A stretch of DNA of 64,000 nt, taken from positions 62,481 through 126,480 of the forward strand of contig NZ_MCGQ01000016.1 of NCBI RefSeq assembly GCF_002242805.1, read 5' to 3'. Source of the stretch: Streptomyces diastatochromogenes (GTDB lineage: Bacteria; Actinomycetota; Actinomycetes; Streptomycetales; Streptomycetaceae). Below, in pieces: positions 16,751 through 25,247 of this stretch (position 1 is its first letter; each line of letters begins with the position of its first letter). The position numbers were made by a program, and so were the translations under genes. A model generated the notes under the pieces. That model was not told where the DNA came from. It saw only the letters and a program-made list of their open reading frames with translations, and did not search any database.

Positions 16751-18247
16751 ATGGAAAGCCGCAATCCCCGACGCTGGTGGATCCTCGTCGTGCTCTGCCT
16801 GAGCACGCTGGTCCTGGTGATCGACAGCATGGCGCTCACCGTGGCGGTGCCCGCGATGACCGAGGACCTCGGCGCGAGCGCCCAGGACGTCCAGTGGATC
16901 CTCGACTCCTACGTCCTGGTCTTCGCCGGCCTGCTGCTCACCTCCGGCAGCCTCGGTGACCGCTTCGGCCGCCGGAAGGTGATGCTGATCGGCCTGCTGC
17001 TGTTCGGCGCGGCCTCACTGGCCGGCACGTTCGCCGCCGATCCGGCCCAAGTGATCGCCGTACGTGTGGCGATGGGCGTCGGCGGGGCGCTGGTCATGCC
17101 GTCCACCCTCTCCATCCTCATCACCGTCTTCGACGAGGAGGAGCGCGGCAGGGCGATGGCGGCGTGGGGCTCGGTGTCGATGCTCGGCCTGGTCGGCAGC
17201 CCGGTGCTGGGCGGCGTGCTGGTGGACCACTTCTCCTGGCACTCGATCTTCTTCCTCAACGTCCCCGTGGTCGCCCTGGCCGTCCTCGCCGGTGTGACCC
17301 TGATGCCGGAGTCCAAGGCGCCGTGGCAGAAGGCCGACCCGCTGGGCGCGGTGCTGTCGGCGGCCGGGATGACCGCGCTGGTCTGGTGGATCATCGAGAT
17401 CCCGCAGCACGGTGCCTTCGGCGGCCGTTCCCTGGTCAGCCTGTCAGTCGCGGTCGTCGCACTCGCCGCCTTCGTGGTCTGGGAGAACGTCAGCGCGTCC
17501 CCGATGGTCCCGCTGGTCCTCTTCAAGCACCGCAACTTCAGCGGCGGTTCGCTCTCCCTGGCCCTGGTCCAGATCGGCAACGGCGGCCTGCTGCTGGTCC
17601 TCACCCAGTACCTGCAGTTCGTCCTCGGCTACTCGCCCATCAAGGCGGGCCTGGCCTTCCTGCCGCTGGCCGTGACCGCGATCATCGGCAACACCGCGGG
17701 CGTGAAGCTGGCCGCGAAGATCGGCAACCGCTTCGTGATCCTGACCGGCATGCTGATCATGGTGGCCTGCTTCGCCCTGCTCACCACGGTCGACGCGGGC
17801 TCCGGCTTCACCGTCCCGGCGATCGCCCTCGGCCTCCTCGGCCTGGGTGCCGGTGCGGCCATGCCGGCGGCGGTCGGCGCCCTGATGAGCACCATCCCGG
17901 CGGACAAGGCGGGCGTCGGCTCGGCCCTGAACGACACCGTCCAGCAGGCCGGCACCGCCCTCGGCATCGCGATCCTCGGCTCGCTGCTCTCCAGCGGCTA
18001 CGCCGACCGGATGCCCGCGGGCGCCCCCGCCCAGGCCCGCCAGTCCATCGCCGGCGCCGTCGCCGCGGCCCACCCGGACCTCCTGCGCACCGCCCGCGAG
18101 GCCTTCACCTCGTCGATGTCCACCACCTTCGCGCTCAGCGCGGTCGGGGTTCTGGCGGCGGCGGTGCTGGCTACGGTGGTGATGCGGGACGGCAAGCCGG
18201 GGGAGGCGGCGGAATCCCCGGCCCAGGAGCCGGAGTTGGCCGTCTGA
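16751..18247 (+). CDS. MFS drug efflux transporter, DHA2 (14 TM) type
   Basis: A 498-residue proton-driven exporter with about 14 hydrophobic segments. It carries the DHA2 signature LDSYVLVFAGLLLTSGSLGD followed by RFGRRK (motif A) and the motif-C-like LGLVGSPVLGG in helix 5. The N-terminus (RRWWILVVLCLSTLVLVIDS) enters helix 1 directly. The ATG at 16751 follows AGAGAAGAGGG. Family members export cationic dyes, antibiotics or self-made metabolites. Divergence from a TetR gene across an operator array indicates ligand-induced expression. A strong hairpin terminates it against the convergent protease gene. Confidence 0.95.
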   Translation: MESRNPRRWWILVVLCLSTLVLVIDSMALTVAVPAMTEDLGASAQDVQWILDSYVLVFAGLLLTSGSLGDRFGRRKVMLIGLLLFGAASLAGTFAADPAQVIAVRVAMGVGGALVMPSTLSILITVFDEEERGRAMAAWGSVSMLGLVGSPVLGGVLVDHFSWHSIFFLNVPVVALAVLAGVTLMPESKAPWQKADPLGAVLSAAGMTALVWWIIEIPQHGAFGGRSLVSLSVAVVALAAFVVWENVSASPMVPLVLFKHRNFSGGSLSLALVQIGNGGLLLVLTQYLQFVLGYSPIKAGLAFLPLAVTAIIGNTAGVKLAAKIGNRFVILTGMLIMVACFALLTTVDAGSGFTVPAIALGLLGLGAGAAMPAAVGALMSTIPADKAGVGSALNDTVQQAGTALGIAILGSLLSSGYADRMPAGAPAQARQSIAGAVAAAHPDLLRTAREAFTSSMSTTFALSAVGVLAAAVLATVVMRDGKPGEAAESPAQEPELAV

Positions 18248-18264
18248 CCGGAGTGCACAGCGGA

Positions 18265-18294
18265 AAGGCCGGTGCCCGAGCGGGCACCGGCCTT
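18265..18294. terminator. Bidirectional terminator between MFS and protease genes
   Basis: AAGGCCGGTGCCCG (18265-18278) pairs perfectly with 18281-18294 around AG; in practice a 12-13 bp stem with a small loop. It sits 18 bases after the MFS stop and 19 before the protease stop. Confidence 0.8.
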
Positions 18295-18312
18295 CCGGCG
18301 TCGTCGTGGGGC

Positions 18313-19962
18313 TCAGTTCACGTTGACCGCGCTCCAAGCCGCCGCCACCGCGTTGTACTCCGTGCTCCCCGCGCCGTAGAGGTCCTTCGCCGCGTTCAGG
18401 GTCGCCGTCCGGGCCCCCGCGTAGTTCGTGGAGGACGTCATGTAGACCGTCAGTGCCCGGTACCAGATCTTGCCGACCTTGTCCCGGCCGATGCCGGTGA
18501 CCGTCGAGCCGTTGGAGGTCGGCGAGTCGTAGCTGACGCCGTTGATGGTCTTCGCGCCGCTGCCCTCAGCGAGCAGGTACGCGAAGTGGTTGGCGACGCC
18601 CGAGGAGTAGTGGACGTCGAGGTTCCCGACCGACGAACTCCAGTAGTCGGCGGAGTTCCCGTCCTTGGACGGCTTGTCCATGAAGCGCAGGGCGGGCTTG
18701 CCGAAGCCGGACTTCACGATCTTCTCGCCGATGAGGTAGTCACCGGGGTCGGAGGGGTTGTTCGCGTACCACTCGACCATCGTGCCGAGGATGTCGGAGG
18801 TGGCCTCGTTGAGGCCGCCGGACTCGCCCGAGTAGGTCAGCGCCGCCGTCTTGGAGGTGACGCCGTGCGTCATCTCGTGCCCGGCCACGTCCAGCGCGAC
18901 CAGCGGCCCGAAGGTCGAGCCGTCACCGTCGCCGTACGTCATGCAGAAGCAACTGTCGTCCCAGAAGGCGTTGTTGTAGTTGCTGCCGTAGTGGACGCGG
19001 TTGTACGAGCCCTTGCCGTCGCCCGCGATGCCGTTGCGGCCCTGGACGTTCTTGTAGTAGTCCCAGGTCTCGTTGGTGCCGTACTGGGCGTCGACGGCGG
19101 CCGAGGAGCGGTCGGCGGTGGCGCCCGTGCCCCAGTGGTTGTCGGCGTCCGTGAACAGGGTCGCGGGGGCCCGGCTGAAGCAGATGCCGAAGAAGCACAG
19201 GTCGGTCTTGTTCTCGGCGTCACCGGTGTAGGTGTTGCCGCGCGTCGGGTCCTTCAGCTGGTACGACGACCCCGACTGGGTGGTCTCCAGCGGAACCGTC
19301 CCGCTGTACAGCGACTTGCCGTCGCCGGTGGCCGTCTCGATGCTGTCCCAGGCGTCGATCTGGGCGCCGGTGCGGGCGTCGGTCAGCACGGTCCGGGCGA
19401 CCGGGTTGCCGAGCGAGTCCTGGGCGACGGCGTTGGTGCGCCAGGCGAGCTTCGGGGCGCCGTGCAGGGCGTCGACGACGAGTTCAGGCTTGGCCTTGAT
19501 CTGCTTCAGCGCGTCACCGAGGTTGGCGGCACGCAGCGCGTTCACCGCGAGGTCGGCGGCCCTGGGGCCCGACACCTTGGGGACGATCGAGGACAGGGCG
19601 ATACGGCTCCTGGTCGCCCGGTCGGCGCTGCGGAAGGCGCCGCTCGGAGCGAGGTGGACCACGAAGTCGCCGCCGAGCACCGGGAGTTGGTGGTAGGTGC
19701 GGTCGTAGCGGACGTGCTGGGTGCCGTTCTTGTCGACGATCACGTCCCGGACGCTGGTGTCCTGGGCGGAGGTCAGACCCAGGCTCGCGGCGTGCGCGAG
19801 GAGGGCCGAGGCCGCGTTCTCGACGGCACCGGCCCGGGTGGGCCGGCCGTCGGCGTGGGCGGCGGGGGAGAGGGCGGCGGCCAGCAGGGTCGCGGTGGTG
19901 ACGGCGACACCGGCGGTGGCGAGACGACGGGTTCCTCGGACGTGCTGACGTATCCGACTCAT
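18313..19962 (-). CDS. Secreted M4 metalloprotease (thermolysin-like)
   Basis: A 549-residue prepro-enzyme. It has a signal peptide to about residue 37 (ALSPAAHA-D), an FTP/PepSY-type propeptide of roughly 170 residues, then the catalytic domain. Zinc ligands are His362 and His366 in AGHEMTHG and Glu386 in GGLNEATSD; Glu363 is the base. HYSSGVANHFAYLL holds the downstream transition-state histidine. Two cysteine pairs (LCFFGICFS, SCFCMTY) are typical of Streptomyces members. AAGGAGACAG precedes the ATG. It degrades extracellular protein. The leader carries a 13-base triple repeat and a 14-base palindrome lies in the promoter region, suggesting specific control. Confidence 0.96.
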   Translation of the reverse strand: MSRIRQHVRGTRRLATAGVAVTTATLLAAALSPAAHADGRPTRAGAVENAASALLAHAASLGLTSAQDTSVRDVIVDKNGTQHVRYDRTYHQLPVLGGDFVVHLAPSGAFRSADRATRSRIALSSIVPKVSGPRAADLAVNALRAANLGDALKQIKAKPELVVDALHGAPKLAWRTNAVAQDSLGNPVARTVLTDARTGAQIDAWDSIETATGDGKSLYSGTVPLETTQSGSSYQLKDPTRGNTYTGDAENKTDLCFFGICFSRAPATLFTDADNHWGTGATADRSSAAVDAQYGTNETWDYYKNVQGRNGIAGDGKGSYNRVHYGSNYNNAFWDDSCFCMTYGDGDGSTFGPLVALDVAGHEMTHGVTSKTAALTYSGESGGLNEATSDILGTMVEWYANNPSDPGDYLIGEKIVKSGFGKPALRFMDKPSKDGNSADYWSSSVGNLDVHYSSGVANHFAYLLAEGSGAKTINGVSYDSPTSNGSTVTGIGRDKVGKIWYRALTVYMTSSTNYAGARTATLNAAKDLYGAGSTEYNAVAAAWSAVNVN

Positions 19963-19987
19963 CTGTCTCCTTGGGGAGGCGCCTTCG

Positions 19988-20026
19988 AGGCGTGGGGGTT
20001 AGGCGTGGGGGTGAGGCGTAGGGATG
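19988..20026. repeat. Three tandem 13-base units in the protease leader
   Basis: AGGCGTGGGGGTT, AGGCGTGGGGGTG and AGGCGTAGGGATG follow one another without gap, 26-64 bases upstream of the protease start codon. They could be a direct-repeat operator or a slippage product. Confidence 0.7.
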
Positions 20027-20055
20027 GCGCTGATGTCGACTGAGATTTAAGAGGG

Positions 20056-20069
20056 CATGACATGTCATG
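20056..20069. promoter_or_regulatory. 14-base palindrome upstream of the M4 protease
   Basis: CATGACATGTCATG is a perfect palindrome about 95 bases before the protease ATG and about 60 before the divergent GGCT-like gene. It is a candidate operator for either gene; the binding protein is unknown. Confidence 0.5.
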
Positions 20070-20126
20070 TCCATAGCGCCGCCATGGAGATGTGTGCGGA
20101 GTCGAAGGGGGTACAGAATCGTTTCC

Positions 20127-20558
20127 GTGATCACTCCGGACCACCGAGACCCGCTGCCCTTCTTCGTCTACGGCACCCTCCGCCCCGGCGAGGCCAACCA
20201 CGACCAGTTCCTGCGCGGCCGCACGCACACGGAGGAACCGGCCCGCCTCCCGGACGCGGTGCTCTACGACGGCCCCGGCTACCCCTACGCCGTCGAGGCA
20301 CCCGGGGAAGCGGTCAGCGGCGACCTGATCACCGCGCTCCCGCAGGCGTACGGCCGGCTGCTCGCGGAACTGGACCGGCTGGAGGAGTACACCCCGGGCG
20401 ACCCGCGCAACCTGTACGAGCGCGTCGCCCGGGACGTCGTACGCGCCGACGGCACGGCCGTCCGGGCCTGGGTGTACGTGGCCGCGCCGCGCATCGCCGC
20501 CCGGCTGCGGGCCGGCGGGCGGCTGATAGCGGGCGGGGACTGGCTGGCCCGCCGCTGA
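20127..20558 (+). CDS. Gamma-glutamylcyclotransferase-like protein
   Basis: A 143-residue cytoplasmic protein of the GGCT/AIG2 fold. The N-terminal FFVYGTLRPGEANHDQF is the diagnostic YGTL substrate-binding loop. LDRLEEYTPGDPRNLYERV supplies the conserved Asp/Glu region with the acidic catalytic residue, and AWVYVA closes the barrel. I start at GTG 20127 (VITPDHRD) because upstream in-frame codons look non-coding; an ATG at 20067 is the alternative. Reactions in this family cyclise gamma-glutamyl amines to 5-oxoproline; the actual substrate here is unknown. Confidence 0.85.
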   Translation: MITPDHRDPLPFFVYGTLRPGEANHDQFLRGRTHTEEPARLPDAVLYDGPGYPYAVEAPGEAVSGDLITALPQAYGRLLAELDRLEEYTPGDPRNLYERVARDVVRADGTAVRAWVYVAAPRIAARLRAGGRLIAGGDWLARR

Positions 20559-20559
20559 C

Positions 20560-21390
20560 TCAGCGCAGCAGCGTGAGCCCCTCGGGCACGGCGATCCCGA
20601 ACTCCTCCTCCACCACGCGCCGCGCCTCCGCCTCGTCGGTGAGCTTGCGCTCGGTCACCGTGCCGTCGGCCCGGGTCTCGACCAGCCGGGCGCCGTCGAG
20701 CGCGAGGTGCCGTTCGGGGGTGGTCCGCTGGAGGTAGGGGCGCTGGGTGAAGGGGGAGCGGGGGTTGGTGCCGATGTGCCAGTTGATCACTTCGTAGTCG
20801 GGCGCGAAGAACGGCTCCAGCGTGAACGCGTACTGGCTCACCCAGTCCCGCGCGTCCCGGTCGTACGCCTGCAGCGCCCACAGCTCCAGCGGCCCGCCGT
20901 ACGGCAGGTGCACGAGCCGGTGCCGGCGCCCCGCGCCCTCGAACTCCTCGCCGACGGTCAGCGGCACGGGCTGCAGCAGCGCCCCGGCCGCCCCGAACCC
21001 GACGTCCGCCAGATACGGCTGCGGATCGCCCGGCACCTCCACGCGCAGCATCATGTGCGTACGCGGACGGCTCTCCACGGTCTCCGCGCCCAGCACCACC
21101 CGCCCCGCCAGCCCGGTCACCCCGAAGCCGAGCGCCTCAAGGGCCAGCCTGAGCAGGGTGTTGTGCTCGTAGCAGTAGCCGCCGCGACGGCCCCGGACCA
21201 TCTTGGCCATCAGATCGGCCGGGGCGAGCGACGGCGCCCTGCCGGACCAGGCGTCCAGGTTCTCGAAGGGGAAGGACAGCGCATGGGCCAGATGCACACC
21301 CCGCAGGGTCGCGAGATCGGCCCGCCTGCCGCCCTCCCACCCGATGCGCTCCAGATAGGCGTCGAGGTCGAACTGCTCGGTGTCGGACAT
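20560..21390 (-). CDS. Arylamine N-acetyltransferase
   Basis: A 276-residue acetyl-CoA-dependent N-acetyltransferase. The catalytic triad is visible as Cys73 in RGGYCYEHN, His112 in PRTHMML and Asp129 in YLADVGFG. The N-terminal helical domain (FDLDAYLERIGW, LSFPFENLD) and length match bacterial NAT. The family acetylates arylamines and hydrazines; in actinomycetes, relatives form amide bonds in ansamycins, but no such cluster is present here. It ends one base from the stop of the convergent GGCT-like gene. Confidence 0.95.
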   Translation of the reverse strand: MSDTEQFDLDAYLERIGWEGGRRADLATLRGVHLAHALSFPFENLDAWSGRAPSLAPADLMAKMVRGRRGGYCYEHNTLLRLALEALGFGVTGLAGRVVLGAETVESRPRTHMMLRVEVPGDPQPYLADVGFGAAGALLQPVPLTVGEEFEGAGRRHRLVHLPYGGPLELWALQAYDRDARDWVSQYAFTLEPFFAPDYEVINWHIGTNPRSPFTQRPYLQRTTPERHLALDGARLVETRADGTVTERKLTDEAEARRVVEEEFGIAVPEGLTLLR

Positions 21391-21475
21391 ACGGCGAACC
21401 TACGCGAGCCCGGCCTTCAGGCAGCACCCGGAACGACACTGGACGCAAGATCGTGGGATCGGCCATGATCCCGGC

Positions 21476-22150
21476 GTGCACATACCGAGACGATACGCCG
21501 AGGTCATCGCCGCAACCTTTCTGACGGCAGTGCTGGCCGGCTGCTCAACGCCAAGCTCCCAGCCCTCGCCGGCGGCCATGCGCTCGGCGGCTTCATCTCC
21601 GTCGGCCCCCGCAACCCCCTCCTCGGCCTCGGGCGCACCTGCGTCTGGGGCGGGAGCACAGCTCATGGCCGCCATCCTGCCGGTACCGGCAGGCGCGCAT
21701 GCCTGGACCGACCGCAACGGCCCGCTGGAGTTGAACGGCTTCGCCCACGAGCTCTTCAAGCCGGACGCCGTCTCGCGGGAGAAGGCCGTGCTCGTACGCC
21801 GGCGCTTCGTCGCGGCCGCGCGGCAGGGCTGGATCAGCCCCGATGCAAGCCAGGCCGACATCTTCCTCGTTCGGTTCGCCGCGCCCACCGGCGCCGAGAG
21901 CATGTACAAGTCCATGGCACACACCTGGCAGACCAGCAGCACGCCGCACCAGAAGACCTTCGCCGACCCCGCGGACCACGCCACCGGCTCCGCCATCAGC
22001 GATCTCGACAAGCTCGGCAACGCCAGTGTCAAACTGATCAGCGTCCGCAAGAACCTGTTCGTCTACATCCACTACTTCACCGCCGCGACCCCCGACCGCA
22101 GCGAGGCGCAGGATCTCCTCCATCGCCAACTCGACGCCCTTGACAAGTAG
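21476..22150 (+). CDS. Hypothetical lipoprotein
   Basis: A 224-residue lipoprotein. Starting at GTG 21476 gives a short signal (VHIPRRYAEVIAATFLTAV) ending in the lipobox LAGC-S. A Ser/Pro/Ala linker of about 40 residues follows, then a globular domain without recognised family (WTDRNGPLELNGFAHELF, FVAAARQGWISPDASQADIF). TGGACG, an 18-base gap and CATGAT six bases before the GTG could be a promoter giving a leaderless message. It stands alone and converges on nasA with a five-base gap. Confidence 0.78.
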   Translation: MHIPRRYAEVIAATFLTAVLAGCSTPSSQPSPAAMRSAASSPSAPATPSSASGAPASGAGAQLMAAILPVPAGAHAWTDRNGPLELNGFAHELFKPDAVSREKAVLVRRRFVAAARQGWISPDASQADIFLVRFAAPTGAESMYKSMAHTWQTSSTPHQKTFADPADHATGSAISDLDKLGNASVKLISVRKNLFVYIHYFTAATPDRSEAQDLLHRQLDALDK

Positions 22151-22155
22151 GTCCG

Positions 22156-24339
22156 TCACACAGGCCGTACCGCCTCCACCCGTACCGCGCACACCTTGAA
22201 CTCCGGCATCCGCGAAGTCGGGTCCAGGGCCGGGTTGGTGAGGGTGTTGGCGCGGCCCTCGCCCGGCCAGTGGAAGGGCATGAAGACCGTGTCCGGGCGG
22301 ATGGCGGTCGTGATCCGTGCGGGGGCCACGGCCCGGCCCCGTCGCGAGACCACCGCCAGCGGGTCGCCCTCGTCCGCTCCGAGCCGGGCCGCGAGCCGCG
22401 GGTGCAGCTCCACGAACGGGCCCGGCGCGGCCGCGTTCAGCTCCGCCACCCGTCGCGTCTGCGCCCCTGACTGGTACTGCGACACCACCCGGCCGGTCGT
22501 CAGCAGCAGCGGGTACTCGGCATCCGGCTCCTCCGCACTGGCCCGGTGCGCCACGGCGACGAACCGCGCCCGGCCGTCCTCGGTGGCGAACCGGTCGAGG
22601 AAGAGACGGGGGGTGCCCGGGTGTACGTCGGGCACGGCGCTCTCGGTGTCCCCGGCCGGATCGTCGGGCAGGGCGTCGAGCACCGTGTCCTCGCCGTCCT
22701 CGCCGTCCTCGCCGTCTTCGTCCGTCACACCGGTGGTCGCCGGGCACGGCCAGAACACCCCGTTCTCCTCCGCGAGCCGTCGGTAGGTGATCCCGGAGTA
22801 GTCCGCCGGACCGCCCGCGCTGGCCCTGCGCAGTTCCTCGAAGACCTCCTCCGGGTCGGTCGGGAAGCCCTTCTCCACGCCCAGCCGGGCGGCCAGCTCG
22901 TGCAGGACGTGCAGGTCGCTGCGGACGTCCGGCGGCGGGGCGATCGCCTGCCGGCGCAGCAGGACCCTGCCCTCCAGGCTGGTCGTCGTGCCCGTCTCCT
23001 CGGCCCACTGGGTGACCGGCAGGACGACGTCCGCCAGCTCCGCCGTCTCCGACAGGACGACGTCCGCCACCGCGAGGAAGTCCAGTGAGCGCAGCCGCTC
23101 CTCGATGTGGGCCGCGCGCGGGGCCGACACCACCGGGTTGGACCCCATCAGCAGCAGCGTCCGGATGTCCGTGCCGAGCGCGTCCAGCAGCTCGTACGCG
23201 CTGCGCCCCGGCCCGGGCAGCGAGTCGGGGTCCACGCCCCACACCTCGGCCACGTGCCGCCGCGCCGCCGGGTCGTCCAGCTTGCGGTAGCCGGGCAACT
23301 GGTCGGCCTTCTGGCCGTGTTCCCGCCCGCCCTGCCCGTTGCCCTGCCCGGTCAGACAGCCGTACCCGGACAGCGGACGGCCCGCGCGGCCGGTCGCCAG
23401 GCACAGGTTGATCCACGCGCCCACCGTGTCCGTGCCCTTGGCCTGCTGCTCCGGCCCGCGCGCGGTCAGCACCATCGCCGACTCCGGCTCGCAGAACAGC
23501 CGCACCGCCTCCCGCAGCTGTGGCACGGACACCCCCGTGATCCGCTCCACGTACTCCGGCCAGTGGGCCATCGCGGCCGCCCGGGCCTCCTCCCAGCCGG
23601 TCGTGCGCTCCTGGATGTACGCCTCGTCCGTACGGCCCTCCGCCACCACCAGGTGCAACAGACCGAGCGCGAGCGCCAGATCGGTGCCCGGGCGGGGCGC
23701 CAGGTGCAGGTCCGCCTGCTCGGCGGTCTTCGTACGGCGCGGGTCGACGACGATCAGCGTGCCGCCGTTCTCCCGCAGCTCGCTGAAGAAGCGCAGCGAC
23801 GGCGGCATGGTCTCGGCGAGGTTGGAGCCGACGAGGATCACGCACCCGGTCCTCGGGATGTCCTCCAGCGGGAAGGGCAGCCCCCGGTCCAGCCCGAACG
23901 CCTTCGTGCCGGCGGCGGCCGCGGACGACATGCAGAAGCGGCCGTTGTAGTCGATCTGCGAGGTGCCCAGCACCACCCGCGCGAACTTGCCGAGCGTGTA
24001 CGCCTTCTCGTTCGTCAGCCCGCCCCCGCCGAACACCCCCAGCGCGTCGGGGCCGTACCGCTCCCGCGCCGCCCCGAGCCGCTCGGCGATCAGATCCAGC
24101 GCGTCACCCCAGGCGGCGGGCACCAGCCGGCCACCCGACCGCACCAGCGGCGAGGTCAGCCGCACCGCCGACGACAGCACCGCCGGGGCCGTACGACCCT
24201 TGCCGCACAGCGCGCCCCGGTTCACCGGGAAGTCGGCGCGTTCGGTCACCTCGACGCCCCCCTGCGGCAGGGGCGTGATGTTCATCCCGCACTGCAAGGC
24301 GCAGTACGGGCAGTGGGTGGGCGTCGAGGTGGTCTCCAT
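22156..24339 (-). CDS. nasA: Assimilatory nitrate reductase, molybdopterin catalytic subunit
   Basis: A 727-residue bis-MGD molybdoenzyme. HCPYCALQCGMNI near the N-terminus, with a later GALCGKGR, supplies the 4Fe-4S cysteines. GVFGGGGLTNEKAYTLGKFA, SNPVVSAPRA and the C-terminal molydop-binding domain (LLTTGRVVSQYQSGAQTRR, FMPFHWP) are typical of NasA/NapA/formate dehydrogenase alpha. It reduces nitrate to nitrite in the cytoplasm. No BFD-type Fe-S extension is present, so an external electron donor is needed. An acidic linker DEDGEDGEDGED is encoded by a 9-base repeat. A GlnR-like box lies just before the start codon. The NasA assignment follows from the nir genes nearby and recalled S. coelicolor synteny. 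Confidence 0.9.
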   Translation of the reverse strand: METTSTPTHCPYCALQCGMNITPLPQGGVEVTERADFPVNRGALCGKGRTAPAVLSSAVRLTSPLVRSGGRLVPAAWGDALDLIAERLGAARERYGPDALGVFGGGGLTNEKAYTLGKFARVVLGTSQIDYNGRFCMSSAAAAGTKAFGLDRGLPFPLEDIPRTGCVILVGSNLAETMPPSLRFFSELRENGGTLIVVDPRRTKTAEQADLHLAPRPGTDLALALGLLHLVVAEGRTDEAYIQERTTGWEEARAAAMAHWPEYVERITGVSVPQLREAVRLFCEPESAMVLTARGPEQQAKGTDTVGAWINLCLATGRAGRPLSGYGCLTGQGNGQGGREHGQKADQLPGYRKLDDPAARRHVAEVWGVDPDSLPGPGRSAYELLDALGTDIRTLLLMGSNPVVSAPRAAHIEERLRSLDFLAVADVVLSETAELADVVLPVTQWAEETGTTTSLEGRVLLRRQAIAPPPDVRSDLHVLHELAARLGVEKGFPTDPEEVFEELRRASAGGPADYSGITYRRLAEENGVFWPCPATTGVTDEDGEDGEDGEDTVLDALPDDPAGDTESAVPDVHPGTPRLFLDRFATEDGRARFVAVAHRASAEEPDAEYPLLLTTGRVVSQYQSGAQTRRVAELNAAAPGPFVELHPRLAARLGADEGDPLAVVSRRGRAVAPARITTAIRPDTVFMPFHWPGEGRANTLTNPALDPTSRMPEFKVCAVRVEAVRPV
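22688..22714. repeat. Triple 9-base repeat inside nasA
   Basis: TCCTCGCCG is repeated three times without interruption, then degenerates. On the coding strand it encodes the Asp-Gly-Glu run of an acidic linker before the C-terminal domain. The unit is a multiple of three, so copy-number change would keep the frame. Confidence 0.8.
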
Positions 24340-24351
24340 GCCGACCAGCGT

Positions 24352-24367
24352 GCTTCGGGCGTGTTAC
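24352..24367 (-). promoter_or_regulatory. Putative GlnR box upstream of nasA
   Basis: On the minus strand GTAAC-ACGCCC-GAAGC matches gTnAc-n6-GaAAc with one mismatch, 13-28 bases before the nasA ATG. Another GTAAC lies at 24390-24386. GlnR and NnaR activate nasA in S. coelicolor; this site assignment is by eye. Confidence 0.45.
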
Positions 24368-24442
24368 GTCCCGTGACGGCTCCCTGTTACACGGCCGGGA
24401 AGCCGACCTCCCCGCGCCCACGCGAGCGCCGTGAGGCAGCCG

Positions 24443-25120
24443 TCAGCGCCCCGCGGCCAGCGCCCGCGCCACCCCGGGCTCCCGCGGCCCGAGGAACGTC
24501 GGATCCGGATGGAACACCGCGTCCAGCGCCGCCTTGCCCGCCGCGAACACCTCGCGCGTGCCGCCGTAGTACCAGGTCGCATCGTGTTTGGCGGCCACCC
24601 CGATCCCGTACGACGCCACCCCCGCGGCCTCGCACAGCGCCACCGCCCGCCGGATGTGGAACCCCTGGCTGATCAGCACGGCCCGGTGCACCCCGAAGAT
24701 CTTCCTGGCCCGCACACAGGAGTCCCAGGTGTCGAAGCCCGCGTAGTCGCTGACGATCCGGTCGTCCGGCACCCCGTGCTTCCCGAGGTACGCGCGCATG
24801 GCGTCCGGCTCGTCGTAGTCCTTGCGGCTGTTGTCCCCGGTGACCAGCACGACCTTGATCCGGCCCGCCCGGTACAGCTTCGCCGCCGCGTCCAGCCGGT
24901 GCGCCAGATACGGCGACGGCTCCCCGTCCCACAGCCCGGCCCCGAACACCACCGCGACATCGGTGCGCGGCACGTCCGCCGTCGTCCGCAGCCGGTCCGC
25001 CGTCGACACGTACAGCCAGGTGGCCGGCAGCAGCGCCAGCACACACACAGCCATCACGACCTGCACCAGCCGCCGCTGCCCCTTACGGGTGCGCGGCAGC
25101 CGCGGTCGACGGATCTTCAT
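24443..25120 (-). CDS. SanA/YdcF-type envelope protein
   Basis: A 225-residue protein with one N-terminal membrane helix (RRLVQVVMAVCVLALLPATW), then a DUF218 domain. DVAVVFGAGLWDGEPSPYL, VVLVTGDNSRKDYDEPDAM and the conserved VLISQGFHIRRA are typical of SanA/ElyC, which affect vancomycin sensitivity and envelope integrity in enteric bacteria. The catalytic role is unsettled. I start at the ATG at 25120, where the charged MKIRRPRLPR leads into the helix. Directly upstream lie three 15-base tandem repeats, and the divergent gene encodes a sirohydrochlorin chelatase-like protein. Confidence 0.88.
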   Translation of the reverse strand: MKIRRPRLPRTRKGQRRLVQVVMAVCVLALLPATWLYVSTADRLRTTADVPRTDVAVVFGAGLWDGEPSPYLAHRLDAAAKLYRAGRIKVVLVTGDNSRKDYDEPDAMRAYLGKHGVPDDRIVSDYAGFDTWDSCVRARKIFGVHRAVLISQGFHIRRAVALCEAAGVASYGIGVAAKHDATWYYGGTREVFAAGKAALDAVFHPDPTFLGPREPGVARALAAGR

Positions 25121-25125
25121 ACGGC

Positions 25126-25170
25126 CCCCAGTGATCGGTCCCCCGGTGATCGGTCCCCAGTGATCGGTTC
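25126..25170. repeat. Three tandem 15-base repeats in a divergent promoter region
   Basis: CCCCAGTGATCGGTC, CCCCGGTGATCGGTC and CCCAGTGATCGGTTC follow directly, starting six bases from the sanA-like ATG. Each unit contains TGATCGGT. The array occupies the position of the ribosome site and 5' leader, so copy number could alter expression. Confidence 0.8.
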
Positions 25171-25231
25171 CGACCTTGGAGGACGCGAGGAACACCGATC
25201 CGGTTCGCCTCACATCGTCCATACGTACGAC

Positions 25232-25247
25232 GTGAACGCACGGAAAA
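25232..25247 (+). promoter_or_regulatory. Possible GlnR-like box before the chelatase gene
   Basis: GTGAA-CGCACG-GAAAA fits gTnAc-n6-GaAAc with one mismatch per half, about 55-70 bases before the start codon. It is weak alone; supporting context is that sirohaem is needed for NirB. Confidence 0.25.

Noticed and set aside
19988..20026. Short coding sequence across the 13-base repeats
   Set aside because: No start with ribosome site, and a unit of 13 would shift frame at each repeat.
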